A stretch of 53,658 bases of DNA from Candidatus Woesearchaeota archaeon (GCA_018303365.1 JAGVYI010000008.1:1-53658), one strand, 5' to 3'; shown: positions 27,389 to 35,580, counted from the first letter of the stretch. The notes: generated by a model from the letters alone, not told the origin. Numbers and translations are program-made.

Positions 27389-28596
27389 AAACCAAGACCC
27401 TCCCGCAACATATCATTGATTCTTGGAACAGTTGAGGGAGGGAGAGCAAGACAGATTTCACGCGTTCGCCCATAACGACCTTTGCTTATGATCTTTGCAT
27501 TAATTATCCCAAGCATGTCAAGTTCAGCAATGATATCCGAGACTCTGCGCTGGGTTAAAGGACGAAGTCCAGATTGAAAACAGGCGTTCTTATAAATTTC
27601 GTAAACATCTCCAGTGAAAACAGGTTTGTTTGTATTATGTATACAAACTGTAAAGATAGAGTAAAGTGTGAGTTTAAATTGCTTTGGTTGTGTAGTAACA
27701 ATATCAATGATGCGGTCACGTTCAATTTTCTCTTCGGCAAAGTCAATATGGGTTGTGAGAACTTTGAGTTCATTTTTACGCTCGGCAAGTTCACCAGCAA
27801 CGCGTAAAAGCTCAAGAGCCCGTCGAGCATCGCCATGCTCTCTTGCAGCATAGGCAGCGCATTTCTCAATCACACCTTCACCAAGGACCCCCTCGGGAAA
27901 GGCTATTGAGGAGCGTTGTCGTAAGATACTCTGGAGCTGAATGGCGTTATACGGTGGGAAAACAACCTCCTCTTCACTTAAGCTGCTCTTAACTCTAGGA
28001 TCAAGGTTATCAGTAAAAACAAGATCATTCGAGATACCAATGATAGATATCTCACTATTTTTTAGTTCGGAATGGAGACGAGTAAGGTTATAGAGAATCT
28101 CGTCTCCGGCCTTATCAACAAGTTGGTCAATCTCATCAAGAACGATGATGAGGAGTATCTTCTCTTTATCGAGTGCTTTAATAAAATACTTATAAATTTC
28201 ATCTGTCGGAAGACCCGTCGCCGGAACATCTACCCCAAACTCACGTGTAAGTTGGGCAACCAGACGGTACTCTGTGTCTGCAACCCTTCTCAATTTACAA
28301 TTGAGGTAAAATATTTTAAGTGGAAGACTGCGTTTTTCTGCAAGGGCAAGTATATTTCTTGTAACGTAAGTTATAGTGATACTCTTCCCCGTCCCAGTCT
28401 TACCGTAGATGAATATATTTGACGGTTTCTCAAGACGAAGTGAAGGGGCTAATACGCCAGCAAGAGTCTCGATTTGTTCTTCCCGATGGGGGAGCTCTGT
28501 GGGGGTGTAGTTCCCCTGCAACGCTTTCTTATTAATGAAGAGGGGTTTCTTGAAAATATATTGCTCAAAGAAATCAACAATCCCCCCCTGACCCAT
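27385..28596 (-). CDS. cdc6: Orc1/Cdc6 replication initiator
   Basis: This AAA+ origin-binding protein loads MCM. Walker A is GKTGTGKS near residue 65, Walker B is IIVLDEIDQL near 147-156, sensor 1 GISNDL and arginine region DPRVKSSL follow, then HGDARRALELLRVAGE (sensor 2 helices) and a C-terminal winged helix (PLTQRRVSDIIAELDMLGIINAKIISKGRYGRTREICL) that binds ORB elements. At 403 residues it is complete. It is the first gene of the cdc6-polB-polC run and is preceded by a 495-bp AT-rich gene-free stretch with ORB-like sequences, the classical place for an archaeal origin. Confidence 0.95.
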   Translation of the reverse strand: MGQGGIVDFFEQYIFKKPLFINKKALQGNYTPTELPHREEQIETLAGVLAPSLRLEKPSNIFIYGKTGTGKSITITYVTRNILALAEKRSLPLKIFYLNCKLRRVADTEYRLVAQLTREFGVDVPATGLPTDEIYKYFIKALDKEKILLIIVLDEIDQLVDKAGDEILYNLTRLHSELKNSEISIIGISNDLVFTDNLDPRVKSSLSEEEVVFPPYNAIQLQSILRQRSSIAFPEGVLGEGVIEKCAAYAAREHGDARRALELLRVAGELAERKNELKVLTTHIDFAEEKIERDRIIDIVTTQPKQFKLTLYSIFTVCIHNTNKPVFTGDVYEIYKNACFQSGLRPLTQRRVSDIIAELDMLGIINAKIISKGRYGRTREICLALPPSTVPRINDMLREGLGL

Positions 28597-28650
28597 AAAA
28601 TAAAAATTATTTGAAGGTTTATTTAAAGATTACCCTATTCAAATATCAAG

Positions 28651-28677
28651 ACCCCCACCATTACTTCCATTGGAAAC
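28651..28677 (-). promoter_or_regulatory. ORB-like element 1
   Basis: On the minus strand this reads GTTTCCAATGGAAGT and, after AATGGT, GGGGG. The 11-bp dyad TTCCA-N-TGGAA (28665-28675) and the neighbouring G-run follow the Orc1/Cdc6 origin-recognition-box pattern. On the plus strand the dyad also continues as TGGAAACTAAAG, close to the other half of the published ORB consensus. Confidence 0.6.
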
Positions 28678-28954
28678 TAAAGATACTTAAGGACGGAATT
28701 ACAGAATCATAAAGATTAGGTGACCTATAATAATGGAAATAAAAGATATTATTAAACTATGTGTATAATAAAATATATATATAAAATACACTCATACACT
28801 ATAATAATATTTAAAAAATAAATTTAAATAAACATTAAAGCTGGGTCTTGGATTAGATGAAATACAAATAAATTAAATAAACAGTCACCCCTTTTTAAAG
28901 AATATGTGGGTTGACCGATTCTTTCTATAGCAAACAAGAGCATAATTGAAAAGT

Positions 28955-28982
28955 AGTTCCAAATGAAATGAAGGTGTGGGGG
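28955..28982 (+). promoter_or_regulatory. ORB-like element 2 (inverted relative to element 1)
   Basis: The plus strand reads GTTCCAAATGAAATGAAGG, then TGTGGGGG. By eye it aligns with the reverse complement of element 1 over about 28 bp with roughly three quarters identity and the same G-rich end. The dyad is weaker than in element 1. Confidence 0.45.
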
Positions 28983-29091
28983 TTCTTATTATAAACTAAT
29001 TTTTTTATTTCCAAGGGGTGATTAGGTTGAAATAATATATTATTAATAGATAGTAACAAAATATTTTATAAAAGCACAAAAGATTAAACAT

Positions 29092-29409
29092 ATGAAGGAA
29101 TTTATATTCTATATCGTTATTGGATTTATCCTTACTATGGTTACCATAGAAACGCTTAAACACCATATCTTAAGAAAAGTAATCAGATCCGTTGTTCTTT
29201 TGATAATCATCATCGCAATTTTCATTGGTATGAGTGGGTACTTAATAGAAAGTAAGCTTTTAAAAACGGATAATAAATGGGTAATAAGTGGAGCTGCCAT
29301 TTTCGAAAAGGCAAAGAACCTAAACAAAAAGGATTTCATAGATTTTAACTTACAACCAGAAAAGTTTATAAACAAGTTGGAGGTTGATGTGGCTAATGGT
29401 AGAAGATGA
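29092..29409 (+). CDS. Hypothetical membrane protein
   Basis: The 105-residue protein has two adjacent hydrophobic helices (EFIFYIVIGFILTMVTIETL and SVVLLIIIIAIFIGMSGYLI) joined by a basic loop (KHHILRKVIR), then a soluble Lys-rich tail. I do not recognise it. A TATA-like ATTTTATAAAA lies about 27 bp upstream of the ATG. It is the first rightward gene from the candidate origin and overlaps the following PRC-barrel gene by 14 bp, so the two are translated together. Confidence 0.65.
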   Translation: MKEFIFYIVIGFILTMVTIETLKHHILRKVIRSVVLLIIIIAIFIGMSGYLIESKLLKTDNKWVISGAAIFEKAKNLNKKDFIDFNLQPEKFINKLEVDVANGRR

Positions 29410-29659
29410 TAAGAAGTATTCAAGACAGATAATAGGAAAGACTGTTGTAACAAAGTCAGGAAAGAAATTTGGTGAGGTTGGAAATATAAGTTTTGACGCA
29501 AGGACTGGAGAATTAATACAAATTATTTTAAAGAATCCAACCCCCTTAGCTACCAGCGCGGATCTTGAGAAAGATCAAAAGGGGAGTCTTACAATACCTT
29601 ACTCTGCCGTTATTGCTGCAGGTGATTTTGTTGTGGTTTCTGAAGAAGATATTATATAA
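29396..29659 (+). CDS. PRC-barrel domain protein
   Basis: The 87-residue protein is a single PRC-barrel (IIGKTVVTKSGKKFGEVGNISFDARTGELIQIILKNP, then IPYSAVIAAGDFVVVSEEDI). In archaea, small PRC-barrel proteins such as CdpB link FtsZ, SepF and other division proteins; others act in RNA processing. I choose ATG 29396 (MVEDDKKYSRQ), which matches the usual short lead before the barrel. A second PRC-barrel gene occurs at 43771. A role in cell division is possible but not shown by the context. Confidence 0.8.
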   Translation: MVEDDKKYSRQIIGKTVVTKSGKKFGEVGNISFDARTGELIQIILKNPTPLATSADLEKDQKGSLTIPYSAVIAAGDFVVVSEEDII

Positions 29660-29728
29660 TGGAAGAGATTTCTTATTAAAAATCAACTTTAAAAAGGATT
29701 GACACAATGTTCTAACAAATTTATAAAA

Positions 29729-31582
29729 ATGGTACAAAGAACTGCAAAAAACATAAAGGTCCCAGATAGGGTGGTTGACCAGGTTATAGGGCAGGATGAA
29801 GCCGTAAACCTAGTCAAGAAAGCAGCAAAACAGAGGAGAAATGTTCTTCTTATAGGAGACCCCGGGACTGGAAAGTCAATGATAGGTCAGGCTCTCGCAG
29901 AATTACTTCCCAAAGAAGAACTTACAGACACACTCTCTTTTCCAAACCCATCAGACGAAAATGTGCCTTTAATCAGGACAGTTCCTAAGGGTCAAGGGAA
30001 AGATATAATATCTAAAGCAAGGATGCAAGTACTTTCAACTACACGGAGTCAGAATGTAGTGCTCTTCATTGTGATTTTCGTAATCACTTTGTTCCCTTGG
30101 TGGTTATGGAAGACAGGGAGGATACCAGATGTTGTTTATGCTGCATCGCTCATATCTTCAATGATAGCAACAATAGGGTTTCTTTTTTTCATCAATATAA
30201 GTAAGAGAATGAAAATGTCAGACCATATTAAGATCCCTAAACTCCTTGTTGACAATGCAGACAAGAAAATACCCCCCTTTATTGATGCCACTGGTGCGCA
30301 TGCAGGGGCCTTGCTTGGAGATGTCTTACACGATCCACTGCAGTCAGGGGGGCTGGGTACCCCCTCTTATGAACGCTTAGTAGCAGGGATGATCCATAGA
30401 GCAAATGGAGGTGTGCTCTTTATTGATGAAATAGCCACCCTCTCACCAAGGTCCCAGCAAGAGCTCCTTACAGCGATTCAAGAGAAAAAGTATCCAATAA
30501 CTGGTCAGTCAGAACGTTCATCAGGTGCTCAAACAAGGACTGAACCAGTCCCCTGTGACTTTATTCTTGTAGCGGCAGGCAACATAGATACAGTGAAGAA
30601 CATGCACCCTGCGTTAAGAAGCCGCATAAGGGGGTATGGGTATGAAGTCTACATGAATGAAACAATGGAGGATAATGAAGATAATCGTAAGAAAATTGCA
30701 CAGTTTATTGCACAGGAAGTGGCCAAGGATAAGAAAATACCCCCCTTTAACGACACGGCGGTAAAAGAAATAATAACTGAAGCTAAAAGGCGTGCTGGAA
30801 GTTCAGGCAAGCTAACTCTTCGTCTACGAGAATTAGGTGGGTTAGTGAGGGCGGCAGGAGATTTGGCTTTAGAGCAACAAGAGAAAGAAGTCAAGGAGAT
30901 ATGTGTGGTTCAAGCAAAGAAGTTGGCAAGGACCCTTGAGCAACAGATAGCAGACCGTTACATAGAGAATAAAAAAAAGTATGAAGTAATTGTAACGAAA
31001 GGTCACCGTGTTGGGAGGGTTAATGGTCTTGCTCTAATTGGTTCAGGATCCGCCTTCTCAGGGATAATCCTTCCAATTGAGTCAGAAGTGGCCTTGGGGG
31101 GGAAGAAGACGGAGTTTGTGGCAACAGGAAAGCTAGGAGAGATAGCTAAAGAGGCTGTAAAAAATGTATCAGCAATAATTCTAAAGTCCTTCGGGGAAGA
31201 TATCAAAGAACGCTACGACATTTTTATACAGTTTCTCCAGACTTATGAAGGGGTAGAGGGAGATTCAGCATCAATAGCTGTTGCAACTGCAATTATATCT
31301 GCACTAAAAGGGGTTCCAGTAAGGCAAGACCTTGCCATGACTGGTTCATTGTCCGTAAGAGGTGAAGTTCTCGCGATAGGGGGGGTAACAACAAAAATTG
31401 AAGCCGCTCTTGAAGCAGGTATAGGAGAAGTGATTATTCCAAAAGCAAACCTTCAAGACATTGTCCTGTCAAAAGATAAAGAAGGAAAGATAAAGATAAT
31501 TCCGGTAACCAATATTAAAGAGGTGTTACGCCACGCTCTTATTTGGAAGGGTAGGGAAGGTATATTGAAGAAGTTAATCTGA
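29729..31582 (+). CDS. lonB: LonB, membrane-bound archaeal Lon protease
   Basis: This ATP-dependent membrane protease is anchored by two helices inserted in the AAA+ module. The order is Walker A GDPGTGKS near residue 46, the membrane hairpin ([18 protein letters not shown] and [19 protein letters not shown], about 110-155), Walker [13 protein letters not shown], and the C-terminal Ser-Lys protease domain with EGDSASIA (catalytic Ser near 513) and the catalytic Lys in [14 protein letters not shown]. All catalytic residues are present. I start at ATG 29729 ([19 protein letters not shown]) instead of the TTG at 29699. It overlaps the convergent winged-helix gene by 9 bp. Confidence 0.93.
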   Translation: MVQRTAKNIKVPDRVVDQVIGQDEAVNLVKKAAKQRRNVLLIGDPGTGKSMIGQALAELLPKEELTDTLSFPNPSDENVPLIRTVPKGQGKDIISKARMQVLSTTRSQNVVLFIVIFVITLFPWWLWKTGRIPDVVYAASLISSMIATIGFLFFINISKRMKMSDHIKIPKLLVDNADKKIPPFIDATGAHAGALLGDVLHDPLQSGGLGTPSYERLVAGMIHRANGGVLFIDEIATLSPRSQQELLTAIQEKKYPITGQSERSSGAQTRTEPVPCDFILVAAGNIDTVKNMHPALRSRIRGYGYEVYMNETMEDNEDNRKKIAQFIAQEVAKDKKIPPFNDTAVKEIITEAKRRAGSSGKLTLRLRELGGLVRAAGDLALEQQEKEVKEICVVQAKKLARTLEQQIADRYIENKKKYEVIVTKGHRVGRVNGLALIGSGSAFSGIILPIESEVALGGKKTEFVATGKLGEIAKEAVKNVSAIILKSFGEDIKERYDIFIQFLQTYEGVEGDSASIAVATAIISALKGVPVRQDLAMTGSLSVRGEVLAIGGVTTKIEAALEAGIGEVIIPKANLQDIVLSKDKEGKIKIIPVTNIKEVLRHALIWKGREGILKKLI

Positions 31583-31834
31583 AACAAGTTTTCCATACTC
31601 CTGGTATGCTGTATCGGTTAACCTCCAACATTTCTTCCTGGAGTTCCTTTTCCCGACATGTCTGACAAGACCCTGACACTCGAGAATAGATAAAAGGCGC
31701 CTCACAAACTCCTTATCCCGTCCAAGTTCAATAGCTATGCTACTTGTGTATAAAGGTTTAAGGCCAGCTTCATAGAGGGTGTAGAGGATGGCTTCCTTTA
31801 CTTTCCTTTCTGTACTTTGAGAGACTCTTGACAT
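31574..31834 (-). CDS. Small winged-helix protein
   Basis: The 86-residue protein is a single winged helix ([50 protein letters not shown], then the wing [19 protein letters not shown]). It resembles small archaeal DNA-binding regulators. It lies 3' to 3' with lonB, overlapping 9 bp, and divergent from argS across 99 bp, so argS control is possible in principle. The target is unknown. Confidence 0.72.
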   Translation of the reverse strand: MSRVSQSTERKVKEAILYTLYEAGLKPLYTSSIAIELGRDKEFVRRLLSILECQGLVRHVGKRNSRKKCWRLTDTAYQEYGKLVSD

Positions 31835-31933
31835 CTAAGACTGAGAAAAGTCCAACTATAAGTGATTTGCGGTTAAGCGCTAATATTCTATCCTCCTAAA
31901 ACCTTAAATATCTTGTACAAGAATTGGAGAGAA

Positions 31934-33610
31934 ATGTTTGAAAAAGATATAACCCGGACCTTAGCAAAAAAGTTAGGTAAGACCTATAAAGAAGTGGAGG
32001 GGTTTTTGGAGCAGCCTCAAGATTCCTCTTTTGGGGATATTTCCTTTCCTTGTTTTGTAGTTGCAAAGGAACAAAAAAGATCTCCTTCAGAGCTTGCAGC
32101 GCAGCTCAAGAAGAGTATTGCGCTTCCAAAAGGAATAGAAAATATAGAATCAAGCGGTCCATATTTGAATTTTTTTATAGATTACTCATCCCTAGCAGAA
32201 ACCATCTTTCAAGAGACAAGAAGAAAAAAGAGTAAGTTCGGACATACGAATAAGGGAAAAGGGGAGGTTGTGGTTATTGAGTTTTCTTCACCAAACATAG
32301 GTAAACCTTTTGGAATCGCTCATTTGCGCTCAACAGTTATAGGTAATAGCCTAAGCAACATTTACGCTTCGCAAGGGTACAAAGTGGAAAGGGTTAACTA
32401 TTTGGGAGATTGGGGTACGCAGTTCGGAAACTTAATGTGCGCGTTTCAAATGTGGGGTGATGAGAAAGAATTAAAGAAGAATTCCATAAGGCACCTTTTG
32501 AGTTTGTATATCAAATTTCATGCTGAAGCAGAAAAAGATGAAGCTTTAAAAAAGAAAGGCAAAGAGTGGTTTGTGAGGTTAGAGGGGGGAGATAAGAAAG
32601 CAAAGGGAATGTGGAAAAAGTTCTGCGGCCTCAACTTAAAAGAATTCAAAAGAATTTATCACCTTCTGAACATAAAAATAGACCACACCATCGGCGAGGC
32701 TTTCTACGAACCAATGCTTAAGAAGACGATCGAATTCTATAGGAACAAAGGATTGTTAAAAGAAAGCGATGGAGCCCTTATCCTTGAGTACCCAGATCTA
32801 CCCCCCGCGATTGTACAAAAAAAGGATGGGACCACAATTTATCTTACAAGAGACCTCGCAGCAGCAAAACACAGAAGGGATATCTTCAAGTTCAAAAAGA
32901 TGCTCTATGTAGCGGACGCAAGGCAAACCCTTCATTTTCAGCAACTTTTCAAGGCCTTGGAAATTGCAGGGTTCAAGTGGGCAAGACAATGTGAGCATGT
33001 CCCTTTTGGGGTCATGAAATTTAAAGGAGAACCCCTAGCGACTAGGAAGGGGTTCATCTTTTTAGAAGATGTTCTTCTAAAAGCCGTAAGCAAAGTAGAA
33101 TCTATCATAGATGAAAAGAACCCCTCTCTAGGCCATAAGGAAGAAGTGGCAAGGCAAGTTGCTTTTGGTGCTGTAATTTACTGGGACTTGAACAGCGACA
33201 GAGTGAGAGATGTTGTTTTTGATTTGGACCAAGTGCTTAACTTTGAAGGGGATACAGCCCCTTATATACAATATACCTCCGCACGTCTCTCAAGTATTCT
33301 CGCAAAGGCAAGCCCTCCCAGGAGAGTAGATTCCTTCCTCCTAAACTCTCAGGAAGAAAAGAAAATTATTGGTTCCTTAGCGAAGTTTGAGAGTGTAATT
33401 TGGGACGCAAAGATGCACAATAAGCCACACCTTCTTACAAACTACCTCTCTGCTCTTGCTCAAGAGTGTAACAATTTTTATAATAAACACCCTGTTCTGG
33501 TAAATGAAAAAGACTTACGGGCAGCAAGACTGCACCTCATCTTTGCAGCAAGGCAGGTATTAATAAATGGGTTGAGTTTACTAGGGATTCACTCCCCATT
33601 TCAGATGTAA
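31934..33610 (+). CDS. argS: Arginyl-tRNA synthetase
   Basis: This class I enzyme charges tRNA-Arg. It has the N-terminal additional domain (MFEKDITRTLAKKLG, DSSFGDISFPCFVVAKEQKRSP), the HIGH-type motif FSSPNIGKPFGIAHLRS near residue 118, VNYLGDWGTQFGNL, the YLTRDLAAAKHR segment, the MKFKGEPLATRKGFIFLEDVL region that replaces KMSKS, and the anticodon-binding helical domain (APYIQYTSARLSSIL). It ends in PFQM. At 558 residues it is full length. ATG 31934 is chosen because a CTTAAATAT box is about 27 bp upstream; the TTG at 31913 would fall on that box. Confidence 0.95.
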   Translation: MFEKDITRTLAKKLGKTYKEVEGFLEQPQDSSFGDISFPCFVVAKEQKRSPSELAAQLKKSIALPKGIENIESSGPYLNFFIDYSSLAETIFQETRRKKSKFGHTNKGKGEVVVIEFSSPNIGKPFGIAHLRSTVIGNSLSNIYASQGYKVERVNYLGDWGTQFGNLMCAFQMWGDEKELKKNSIRHLLSLYIKFHAEAEKDEALKKKGKEWFVRLEGGDKKAKGMWKKFCGLNLKEFKRIYHLLNIKIDHTIGEAFYEPMLKKTIEFYRNKGLLKESDGALILEYPDLPPAIVQKKDGTTIYLTRDLAAAKHRRDIFKFKKMLYVADARQTLHFQQLFKALEIAGFKWARQCEHVPFGVMKFKGEPLATRKGFIFLEDVLLKAVSKVESIIDEKNPSLGHKEEVARQVAFGAVIYWDLNSDRVRDVVFDLDQVLNFEGDTAPYIQYTSARLSSILAKASPPRRVDSFLLNSQEEKKIIGSLAKFESVIWDAKMHNKPHLLTNYLSALAQECNNFYNKHPVLVNEKDLRAARLHLIFAARQVLINGLSLLGIHSPFQM

Positions 33611-33647
33611 TAAAAATCTTTATAAAACGTTAGAAAGAAGGATTATT

Positions 33648-34097
33648 ATGCCCATTGTTGGATTTCAGTTTGATAAGGTTTCAGCAGAAAAGAAATCAAA
33701 AGTAAAATCTAAATTGGAGGTGAAAAATAGTATCAATATTAAAGGCATCGAATTTGAGTCTGTTGCCCTAACAAGAAGTAAAGACTCTTTGCTCCGTTTT
33801 AATTTCTCCTTTCACACTGAGTTTAGTCAAGGTCTTGGGGATGTTGTTTTAGAGGGTCACCTCTTATACTATGATGAAGAGAAAAAACTCAAAGATTTAA
33901 AAAGGTCCTGGGATAATAAGGAGGCAATGGACCCAAAACTAATGGCACGTATCTTAAATCACATCTTAATTCGTTGTAACATAAAGACCCTTGTTCTTTG
34001 TGAAGAAGTTAATCTCCCCCCCCACTTGCAGATACCAACAATCTCTCCAACCAAGCAAAATATTTCTAAAACTGCAGTGCACGACTATATCGGTTAG
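33648..34097 (+). CDS. Conserved hypothetical protein with YIG tail (possible SecB-like fold)
   Basis: The 149-residue protein opens MPIVGFQFDKVSAEKKSKVK and follows a beta-rich pattern with alternating charged strands (RFNFSFHTEF, GDVVLEGHLLYYDEE) and a helical end (MDPKLMARILNHILIRCNIKTLVL). I recall similar uncharacterised proteins in DPANN genomes; a SecB-like fold is my guess. A Pro/Ser/Thr-rich linker leads to a tail HDYIG. The last residues Tyr-Ile-Gly match the Tyr-Leu-Gly ends of CDC48 and the PAC2 protein, suggesting the same docking partner. A CTTTATAAAA box lies about 27 bp upstream. Confidence 0.7.
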   Translation: MPIVGFQFDKVSAEKKSKVKSKLEVKNSINIKGIEFESVALTRSKDSLLRFNFSFHTEFSQGLGDVVLEGHLLYYDEEKKLKDLKRSWDNKEAMDPKLMARILNHILIRCNIKTLVLCEEVNLPPHLQIPTISPTKQNISKTAVHDYIG

Positions 34098-34109
34098 CTT
34101 ATTGTGCGT

Positions 34110-34141
34110 TTATTCAACAATTCTTAAACAGTTATTCAACA
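34110..34141 (+). repeat. Pair of direct repeats upstream of the gene at 34180
   Basis: TTATTCAACA occurs at 34110-34119 and again at 34132-34141, exactly 22 bp (two helical turns) apart, just before the TATA-like TTATTTAATAG near 34151. Such spacing is typical of a protein binding one DNA face. The core ATTCAACA recurs twice inside the gene (34423, 34434). Confidence 0.5.
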
Positions 34142-34179
34142 CTCTAAATCTTATTTAATAGGTATTTTTCAACTACTTG

Positions 34180-34818
34180 ATGCCAGGAGAAAAGGATATC
34201 CTAGAAGAAAACATAAAGAAATCCTTTACAAAGGTAAAAGAAGAGATTTCTGGGCTTAAAGAAGTCCTAAAAGAAGATAGGTTGGTTCTAAACAAATTAA
34301 CCTCCCTTTTTGAAGCTCTAAAAGACGAACTGAGCTCTGTCAAGGCAGAGCTTCGAAAATCCGCTTCAAAGACAGAAGATATAAAAAATAGTTCCACAGG
34401 AAATAAAGGGGTCTATTCATTCATTCAACATTCATTCAACATTCATTCATTAGACAAAACTCTAGAAACAGTACCTTTCATAGAGCGAAATGTCTTTGAA
34501 ATGCTCAAAACTCTATCTAAACAAGAGTTTCTAACCCTCCTAACAATCTATCAACTAGAGGAAGAATCTAGTGGTCCTACCTCTTATTCTCGAATTTCTA
34601 AACAACTAAAGCTCTCTGAAGGCTGTATCCGGACATATGTCAGTTCTTTGTTAAAAAAAGGGGCCCCAATCCTCAAATCTCGCTTTAATAACCGTCAAAA
34701 CTTACTCTCAATTCGACAAGAATTCCGCTCTTTAAACCTCAAAAACAACCTTCTGACCCTATTCTATAGTCTAGACCCCTCTCAAACCACTCTCTTCGAC
34801 CATTACCCCCAAAATTAA
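34180..34818 (+). CDS. Coiled-coil/winged-helix protein, paralogue A
   Basis: The 212-residue protein has an N-terminal coiled coil (ILEENIKKSFTKVKEEISGLK through about residue 65), a Ser/His-rich linker encoded by 11-bp direct repeats, and a C-terminal helix-turn-helix (FIERNVFEMLKTLSKQEFLTLLTIYQL, then SYSRISKQLKLSEGCIRTYVSSLLKKGAPIL). ATG 34180 is preferred to TTG 34177. It resembles the protein at 34962 in order and motifs (SFxxIKxxIS; xxRNxxEMLxxL), so the two are tandem paralogues. It is probably an oligomeric transcription regulator that may bind the repeats around it. I do not recognise the family. Confidence 0.65.
   Translation: MPGEKDILEENIKKSFTKVKEEISGLKEVLKEDRLVLNKLTSLFEALKDELSSVKAELRKSASKTEDIKNSSTGNKGVYSFIQHSFNIHSLDKTLETVPFIERNVFEMLKTLSKQEFLTLLTIYQLEEESSGPTSYSRISKQLKLSEGCIRTYVSSLLKKGAPILKSRFNNRQNLLSIRQEFRSLNLKNNLLTLFYSLDPSQTTLFDHYPQN
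34420..34449 (+). repeat. 11-bp direct repeats within the coding sequence
   Basis: TTCATTCAACA is repeated head-to-tail at 34420-34430 and 34431-34441, followed by a partial copy TTCATTCAT. The 11-bp period is one helical turn and not a multiple of three, so the protein sequence (IHSL, FIQHSFN) does not repeat exactly. DNA-level selection is more likely than protein-level. Confidence 0.5.
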
Positions 34819-34864
34819 TCTTCCCCCTTTTATACCTATAGAAAGAATTCAGAAAACCCTCCTT

Positions 34865-34892
34865 ATTGTTCAGTGAACGTTCACTGAACAAT
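34865..34892. promoter_or_regulatory. Perfect 28-bp palindrome (operator-like)
   Basis: The left arm is ATTGTTCAGTGAAC and the right arm is its exact reverse complement. It can be read as two tandem 11-bp sites GTTCANTGAAC. It lies between the stop of paralogue A and the promoter of paralogue B. With no T-tract it is not a clear terminator; an operator is more likely. Confidence 0.6.
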
Positions 34893-34905
34893 CCAGAGAC
34901 GTCTT

Positions 34906-34915
34906 TGAACGTTCA
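34906..34915. promoter_or_regulatory. Second operator-like half (TGAACGTTCA)
   Basis: A perfect 10-bp palindrome identical to the centre of the 28-bp palindrome upstream. It lies about 20 bp upstream of the TATA-like TTTATTAG (near 34932) that precedes the ATG at 34962, a position suited to a regulator touching TFB/TBP. Confidence 0.5.
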
Positions 34916-34961
34916 CACAACAAAGAAAAAATTTATTAGTAAGGACTAAATTTTAGTTGTC

Positions 34962-35549
34962 ATGTTTGGATTTTTAAAAAGGAAAAGGGAGCAGCCCAAT
35001 CTGAGAGCTATGCACATATCTTTAACAAACTCTTTCAAGAATATAAAAAAAGATATATCCCATCTTCATGCAAAGAAACAAGACCATGAAGGTAGGTTAG
35101 ATCAAATAGAAAGACTGTTACACCATCTCCATGGAAAAATAGAGGTTATACTCTCATACTCTGACTCAGAGAGTCGGTCCTCTACGAGTCCAGAGGTCAT
35201 ATCCCCTAACGAGGCGACCAGCACTTTTGATTTTGGGGCACTTGACTCTTTGACAGTTGTACAGAGGAATATTTTGGAAATGTTAATAAGGCTCATGAAT
35301 GAGAGGGGTTCTAGTTTGGTATCTTTGAAAGACATTTCTGAGGACCTATATCCGAATAAAGACTATAGGGCCATAAGGTCTTTGATGTCAAGCTATTCTG
35401 ATTATCTTGAAGAGCAAGGATTTATAAGGAAAGCAAGAAAAGGAAGGCAAACCTATCTCCTTTTAACAGAAAGGACAAAGAAATCTCTCAAAAAGAGTAA
35501 AGGGAAAACAACGTTAAGTGTTAGAAAGAATGGTGAAAGCTCCAGGTAA
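34962..35549 (+). CDS. Coiled-coil/winged-helix protein, paralogue B
   Basis: The 195-residue protein mirrors its upstream neighbour: an N-terminal coiled coil (LTNSFKNIKKDISHLHAKKQDHEGRLDQIERLLHHLH), a Ser/Thr/Pro linker (SRSSTSPEVISPNEATS) and a C-terminal helix-turn-helix (VQRNILEMLIRLMNERGSSLVSLKDISEDLYPNKDYRAIRSLMSSYSDYLEEQGFI, wing KARKGRQTYLLLTER), ending with a basic tail. Its promoter carries palindromes (34865-34892, 34906-34915), so it is likely to be under tight control, perhaps by itself or its paralogue. Function beyond DNA binding is unknown. Confidence 0.65.
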   Translation: MFGFLKRKREQPNLRAMHISLTNSFKNIKKDISHLHAKKQDHEGRLDQIERLLHHLHGKIEVILSYSDSESRSSTSPEVISPNEATSTFDFGALDSLTVVQRNILEMLIRLMNERGSSLVSLKDISEDLYPNKDYRAIRSLMSSYSDYLEEQGFIRKARKGRQTYLLLTERTKKSLKKSKGKTTLSVRKNGESSR

Positions 35550-35580
35550 ATTTATAAACTGACCAGAAAAATGGGTTGTT

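Larger units (their letters stand above)
28597..29091. other. Candidate replication origin (oriC)
   Basis: This is a 495-bp stretch with no gene beside cdc6. Its centre (about 28735-28885) is almost pure A/T and would suit a duplex-unwinding element. It is flanked by two ORB-like elements in opposite orientation (28651-28677 and 28955-28982), each with a TTCCA half-dyad followed by a G-rich tail. There is also an inverted pair AAGGGGTGA at 28885-28893 and 29013-29021. Genes to the left lie mainly on the minus strand and to the right mainly on the plus strand, so transcription runs away from this point on both sides. Identity as the active origin is an inference from layout and motif. Confidence 0.7.

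Noticed and set aside
34420-34449. Possible CRISPR array
   Set aside because: The repeats are 11 bp, contiguous and inside a gene, with no spacers and no cas genes in the window.
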